From positions 118,301 through 182,300 of the forward strand of contig NZ_QQAR01000009.1 in the NCBI RefSeq assembly GCF_003350375.1: a stretch of DNA of 64,000 nt. Reading direction: 5' to 3'. How positions within the stretch are numbered: position 1 is the stretch's first letter; each line of letters opens with the position of its first letter. Both the position numbers and the translations under genes were made by a program. The DNA comes from Flavobacterium sp. AG291 (GTDB lineage Bacteria; Bacteroidota; Bacteroidia; Flavobacteriales; Flavobacteriaceae). Under the pieces are notes generated by a model that made no database searches, was not told the DNA's origin, and was given only the letters and a program-made list of their open reading frames with translations. Of the stretch, positions 60,937 through 64,000 are shown piece by piece.

Positions 60937-63438
60937 TTATCGCATTAAGCTAAAATGACCTTTAATTATTCGTCCGTTATCAAGTTTAAGTACAAACCAA
61001 TAATCATTTGAAGGTAATGACCTTCCTTCAAAAATGCCATCCCATCCAATGCCTTTAGGGTCAACATCTGCCAGTAGTTTTCCGTAACGGTCAAAAATAT
61101 ATATTTTGCTGTTAGGATAAAAGTTAGCGTTTATACCTATTATGTTCCAATAGTCATTTACACCATCGCCATTTGGTGTAAAGAATTTAGGAGTATCCAG
61201 TACTGTTATTTCTTCAGCTTTGATACCGCACCCCTTAGTGTCTTTTATATAAACAGTATGAATGCCAGAGGTAAGTCTCTCGAAATAATTCGATTCCTGA
61301 AATGGTCCGTTAGGAGCATCTAAACTGTATACATAAGTAGTTTCAACACCCTGTGGAGGTTCGGCCATAATAGTAACAGTATTATTGTCCCGCATATCAT
61401 TTACGATAACATCGGTAACTATGGCAAGATCTGAAGCAGTTACGACAAAGGTTTTGGTATTGCTGCATCCTAACTGATTAGTTATTTTTACAATATACGT
61501 ACCTGCTTGATATACAGTAATTTTTGAGGTAGTCTCTCCTGTACTCCATAAATAAGTGTACAAATTTGGGTTGGTATTTATGGCCTTAAGCGTAAGTCCT
61601 TCAGGATTATTGAGACATATTGTTTCATTTACTGTTTCGTCTACTACTGGGCTGTTAAGCGTGCTGACCAAAAAGCTGGTTAGCTGAAAGCACTCAGGGT
61701 TAATACTGTTATGGATGCGGGCATATATCCGCTGAGGATTTACTGTATTTACATAAGCAGTGGCATTAATTGCATTTACATTAGCATCTGCATTTTCTTT
61801 GTTGTCAAAATATTTTACTGTATTTTCTGTGCTTAACTGTGAACCTAATATTAATGAATTGTTCTGACTAAGATTAAATACAGTAATGCCATCATTATCG
61901 GGGTCACATTCTTCCAGATTGTCGGCCTGATAGGCTGTTGGGGTAGTGGTGATAGTAATGTCAATTGTTTCCGTATGTATTTCTCCCTGATGGTTTATAG
62001 TAGCAGTAACAGTATAAGTGCCTACGCTTGTATAAGTATGAGATACTGTGTTTTGTGCTGACGCTGCACTTGTTTGGCCATCACCAAAATCCCAAGCCAC
62101 TGTTGTAAAGTCGTCATCTGTGTCTAACTCAAAATGAGTTATATTGCCAAAACATTTATTTGAAGCAATAATATTTACTGCAAAATAGGAAGTTATGAAG
62201 TGTGGAAGACCAAAATAACAGGTGCCGGTACTTAAGGATACTCCTCCTGTAACGTAGTTGCATAACAGTCCGTCTGCATCAGGATTATTAATCACGTCAA
62301 GTGTAGGGCTGTTTACTACGGCACGATATATTTTTCCATTAGGTCCAAGCTGAAGTGTTGCTGATTGTGGGGATGCAGCTATAAATACATCTGAACCCGG
62401 TATGTCGTCACTTTCAAGATCATATTGATGGATACCCCCAAAATTGGTAAATGAGTTATCATATGAGACATAGAGTTTTTTAGTTTTTTGTGAAAACTCA
62501 ACGCCATAGGGCATGGTATCCTGGCTTATAGCCAGTGGATTAGATAATATACCGGTTTCATTGTTAAAATCGTAAAGCCAGATGCTTCCGTTTTGCTGAG
62601 TACTTCCCGTAAGTGTTGATATCTGAACATGAGCGATGGCTACTTTTTTGCCATTTGGAGATGCTTTTATGCAACCAATGCTGTTTCTGCGGTAACCGGA
62701 TACAGGTACTACGGGTATAAGTGTAGATATTACTGGGACGGGGTTTACGCCGGTTGAGGTAACTTCAAAAGCGTAAAATCTATTTACAAAATGCGTGATA
62801 ACCCAATATCCCGAACCCGACCTGTTTTTTACGGCAGTTACCTTTTCAGAGCATTTGTACTTTATCTGGTCAGGATCGTCAGGTACATAAGTTACAAGGT
62901 GCGTATTTCGTGTCACTACATCACCAATGCTACCATTAGATCCAATCACAGAAAGGTCTACAATAGAATAGTTAAACCCATTATTATAGCCGTCATCCTG
63001 AGAAGGAACTGTTGAACCATCCTCATAAGGACCTGGAAATTGATTTGGATATACGGCTGCATTTTGATGATGGGGCTCATCAACTGTAAAAATATAGTAA
63101 ATGTCAGGGTCACCTTTTTTAGGAACAATTACACCTGATTGCGTACTTGAAGGATCACCCATAAGTCCTGTTCCGGCGTTATAATTGCCATTAGGCATAA
63201 GTACATTGTTACGATCCCACACATTTCGTCCATCTGTATAGAAAAGCAGATTACCGGCGTTGTCAGAAATAGAACTGCAGCCTTCGTTACTTTCTATCGA
63301 ACTTGACAATGATGTTACACTGCCGTCGTCCTCAAAATGAATGCCTGTAAATAGTCCGAACTGCCAGTTGTTAGCCTCTTTCTGACCAAACATATTTATG
63401 GTAAGTAATAATAATATGATTGAGGCTATATTTTTCAT
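60937..63438 (-). CDS. Large PKD-domain protein with T9SS type B sorting domain
   Basis: 833 residues. Signal peptide ends at NMFGQKE (about 19). N-terminal propeller-like region to about 410, a PKD domain at about 435-500 (TTVAWDFGDGQTSAASAQNTVSHTYTSVGTYTVTAT), further Ig/beta domains, then the type B CTD: FFTPNGDGVNDYWNIIGI ... KIYIFDRYGKLL ... WDGIFEGRSLPSNDYWFVLKL ... GHFSLMR. Exported through T9SS and probably displayed or released. Adhesin-like. Confidence 0.92.
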   Translation of the reverse strand: MKNIASIILLLLTINMFGQKEANNWQFGLFTGIHFEDDGSVTSLSSSIESNEGCSSISDNAGNLLFYTDGRNVWDRNNVLMPNGNYNAGTGLMGDPSSTQSGVIVPKKGDPDIYYIFTVDEPHHQNAAVYPNQFPGPYEDGSTVPSQDDGYNNGFNYSIVDLSVIGSNGSIGDVVTRNTHLVTYVPDDPDQIKYKCSEKVTAVKNRSGSGYWVITHFVNRFYAFEVTSTGVNPVPVISTLIPVVPVSGYRRNSIGCIKASPNGKKVAIAHVQISTLTGSTQQNGSIWLYDFNNETGILSNPLAISQDTMPYGVEFSQKTKKLYVSYDNSFTNFGGIHQYDLESDDIPGSDVFIAASPQSATLQLGPNGKIYRAVVNSPTLDVINNPDADGLLCNYVTGGVSLSTGTCYFGLPHFITSYFAVNIIASNKCFGNITHFELDTDDDFTTVAWDFGDGQTSAASAQNTVSHTYTSVGTYTVTATINHQGEIHTETIDITITTTPTAYQADNLEECDPDNDGITVFNLSQNNSLILGSQLSTENTVKYFDNKENADANVNAINATAYVNTVNPQRIYARIHNSINPECFQLTSFLVSTLNSPVVDETVNETICLNNPEGLTLKAINTNPNLYTYLWSTGETTSKITVYQAGTYIVKITNQLGCSNTKTFVVTASDLAIVTDVIVNDMRDNNTVTIMAEPPQGVETTYVYSLDAPNGPFQESNYFERLTSGIHTVYIKDTKGCGIKAEEITVLDTPKFFTPNGDGVNDYWNIIGINANFYPNSKIYIFDRYGKLLADVDPKGIGWDGIFEGRSLPSNDYWFVLKLDNGRIIKGHFSLMR

Positions 63439-63472
63439 AAACAGGAGGCTGTGCTATTCAAATTTACGCTTT

Positions 63473-64000
63473 TTATCTCAAAAGCGAGAAGTGTGACCTG
63501 AATTCTTTTATTACAGTTGTACTCCCATTATATTCGCTATAAGTTACCGTAAACCAGTAGTCGGTTGCGGGCATCGCCTCGCCATTGTATGTACCGTCCC
63601 AGCCTTTACCAACTGCGCTTATTTGTTTCAGGAGTTTGCCATAACGATCAAAAATATAAATTTTTGCATCCGGCTGATTAAGTCCTATAACATTCCAGAA
63701 GTCATTAAAATTATCACCATTAGGTGTAAAGAAATTAGGATAGTCTACAACTTCAGCTCCTGTAATTATAGTTTCGCTACAACCGTCCGGGTTAGTATCC
63801 CTCACCCTTACCGTATGGCTGCCAGGTGCCACATTGCTGAAGATATTGCTATCCTGCCATGGGCCATTGTCAAGGCTGTACTGGTATACGCCATAACCTT
63901 CTACAGTTACTGTTATGGTCTGGTTGTCGCTAAAGTAGTTGGTCACATAATAACCCCTGCCTATTTTAACGGCCGATCCGCTTTTGATCACTACTGCCGC
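63473..64000 (-). CDS. C-terminal part of a second T9SS type B protein
   Basis: About 176 residues are visible. The reading frame stays open to the right window edge, so the true start is outside; the GTG at 63989-63991 is not a start. Ig/SprB-like segment (VTVEGYGVYQYSLDNGPWQDSNIFSNVAPGSHTVRVRDTNPDGC) followed by the type B CTD FFTPNGDNFNDFWNVIGL ... KIYIFDRYGKLLKQI ... WDGTYNGEAMPATDYWFTV ... SHFSLLR. Near-paralogue of the neighbour. The remainder is probably a large repetitive adhesin such as SprB-type, which is inference. Confidence 0.92.
   Translation of the reverse strand, partial: AAVVIKSGSAVKIGRGYYVTNYFSDNQTITVTVEGYGVYQYSLDNGPWQDSNIFSNVAPGSHTVRVRDTNPDGCSETIITGAEVVDYPNFFTPNGDNFNDFWNVIGLNQPDAKIYIFDRYGKLLKQISAVGKGWDGTYNGEAMPATDYWFTVTYSEYNGSTTVIKEFRSHFSLLR

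Noticed and set aside
1..64000. CRISPR array, prophage, insertion sequence, defence island, tRNA or rRNA
   Set aside because: No regular spacer-repeat array, transposase, integrase, phage structural genes or RNA genes other than the riboswitch were seen in the window.

Overview
The window looks like chromosomal DNA from a member of the Flavobacteriia, probably a Flavobacterium or a close relative. It is AT-rich. Several genes carry the Bacteroidota -7 promoter element TAnnTTTG. Secreted proteins end in type IX secretion (T9SS) sorting domains of both type A and type B. Lipoproteins carry an acidic stretch right after the lipobox cysteine, L31 is the zinc-free type B form, and CarB is the short form of about 950 residues. 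The genus is an inference. I see no insertion sequence, prophage, CRISPR array, rRNA or tRNA. The region reads as core chromosome with lineage-specific surface and stress genes.

Layout. 1-2500: end of a phosphohexomutase gene, a polyprenol-type glycosyltransferase and a DUF4199 membrane protein. 2600-4925: rpmE2, a GlmU-like nucleotidyltransferase and a nuclease lipoprotein. 4950-10130: an OmpR-type two-component system flanked by three PepSY-like periplasmic proteins, plus a peptide-binding lipoprotein. 10200-11580: mtaB. 11630-14800: a T9SS surface protein and a tail-fibre-like partner. 15100-18060: a DMP19-like gene, then a pirin/GNAT/SDR/methyltransferase operon. 18180-22210: hydrolase, lytic transglycosylase and small minus-strand genes. 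22300-25630: rpmH and carB. 25795-29510: CotH-kinase surface protein, Kir-like channel and secreted cupredoxin. 29585-36860: two DUF3857/transglutaminase-type proteins, a diheme cytochrome lipoprotein, a thioesterase and rmuC. 36975-42970: a Coq4-like gene, a metalloprotease and a run of small enzymes, including a frameshifted YdeI-family gene. 43059-45735: very hydrophilic disordered small proteins around a YceI protein. 46623-52777: a vitamin B12 uptake locus. 52939-57139: an S41 protease, then an ECF sigma factor operon with three DUF4252 paralogues. 57198-59936: a DUF4919 protein and typA. 60031-64000: a lipoprotein and two type B T9SS adhesin-like genes, the last running off the window.

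The best-supported functional system is the B12 locus. A cobalamin riboswitch (about 49645-49830) precedes a TonB-dependent receptor (BtuB) and a beta-propeller lipoprotein that I interpret as a BtuG-type surface binder. Diverging from it is a binding lipoprotein/permease/ATPase operon (BtuFCD). Together these would carry corrinoid from the surface to the cytoplasm. The most intriguing less-explained items are the Coq4-motif protein in a lineage that normally uses menaquinone, the sigma/anti-sigma-like/triple-DUF4252 operon, the PepSY-flanked two-component system, and the disordered-protein cluster. I did not find a clear-cut undescribed defence or mobile system.
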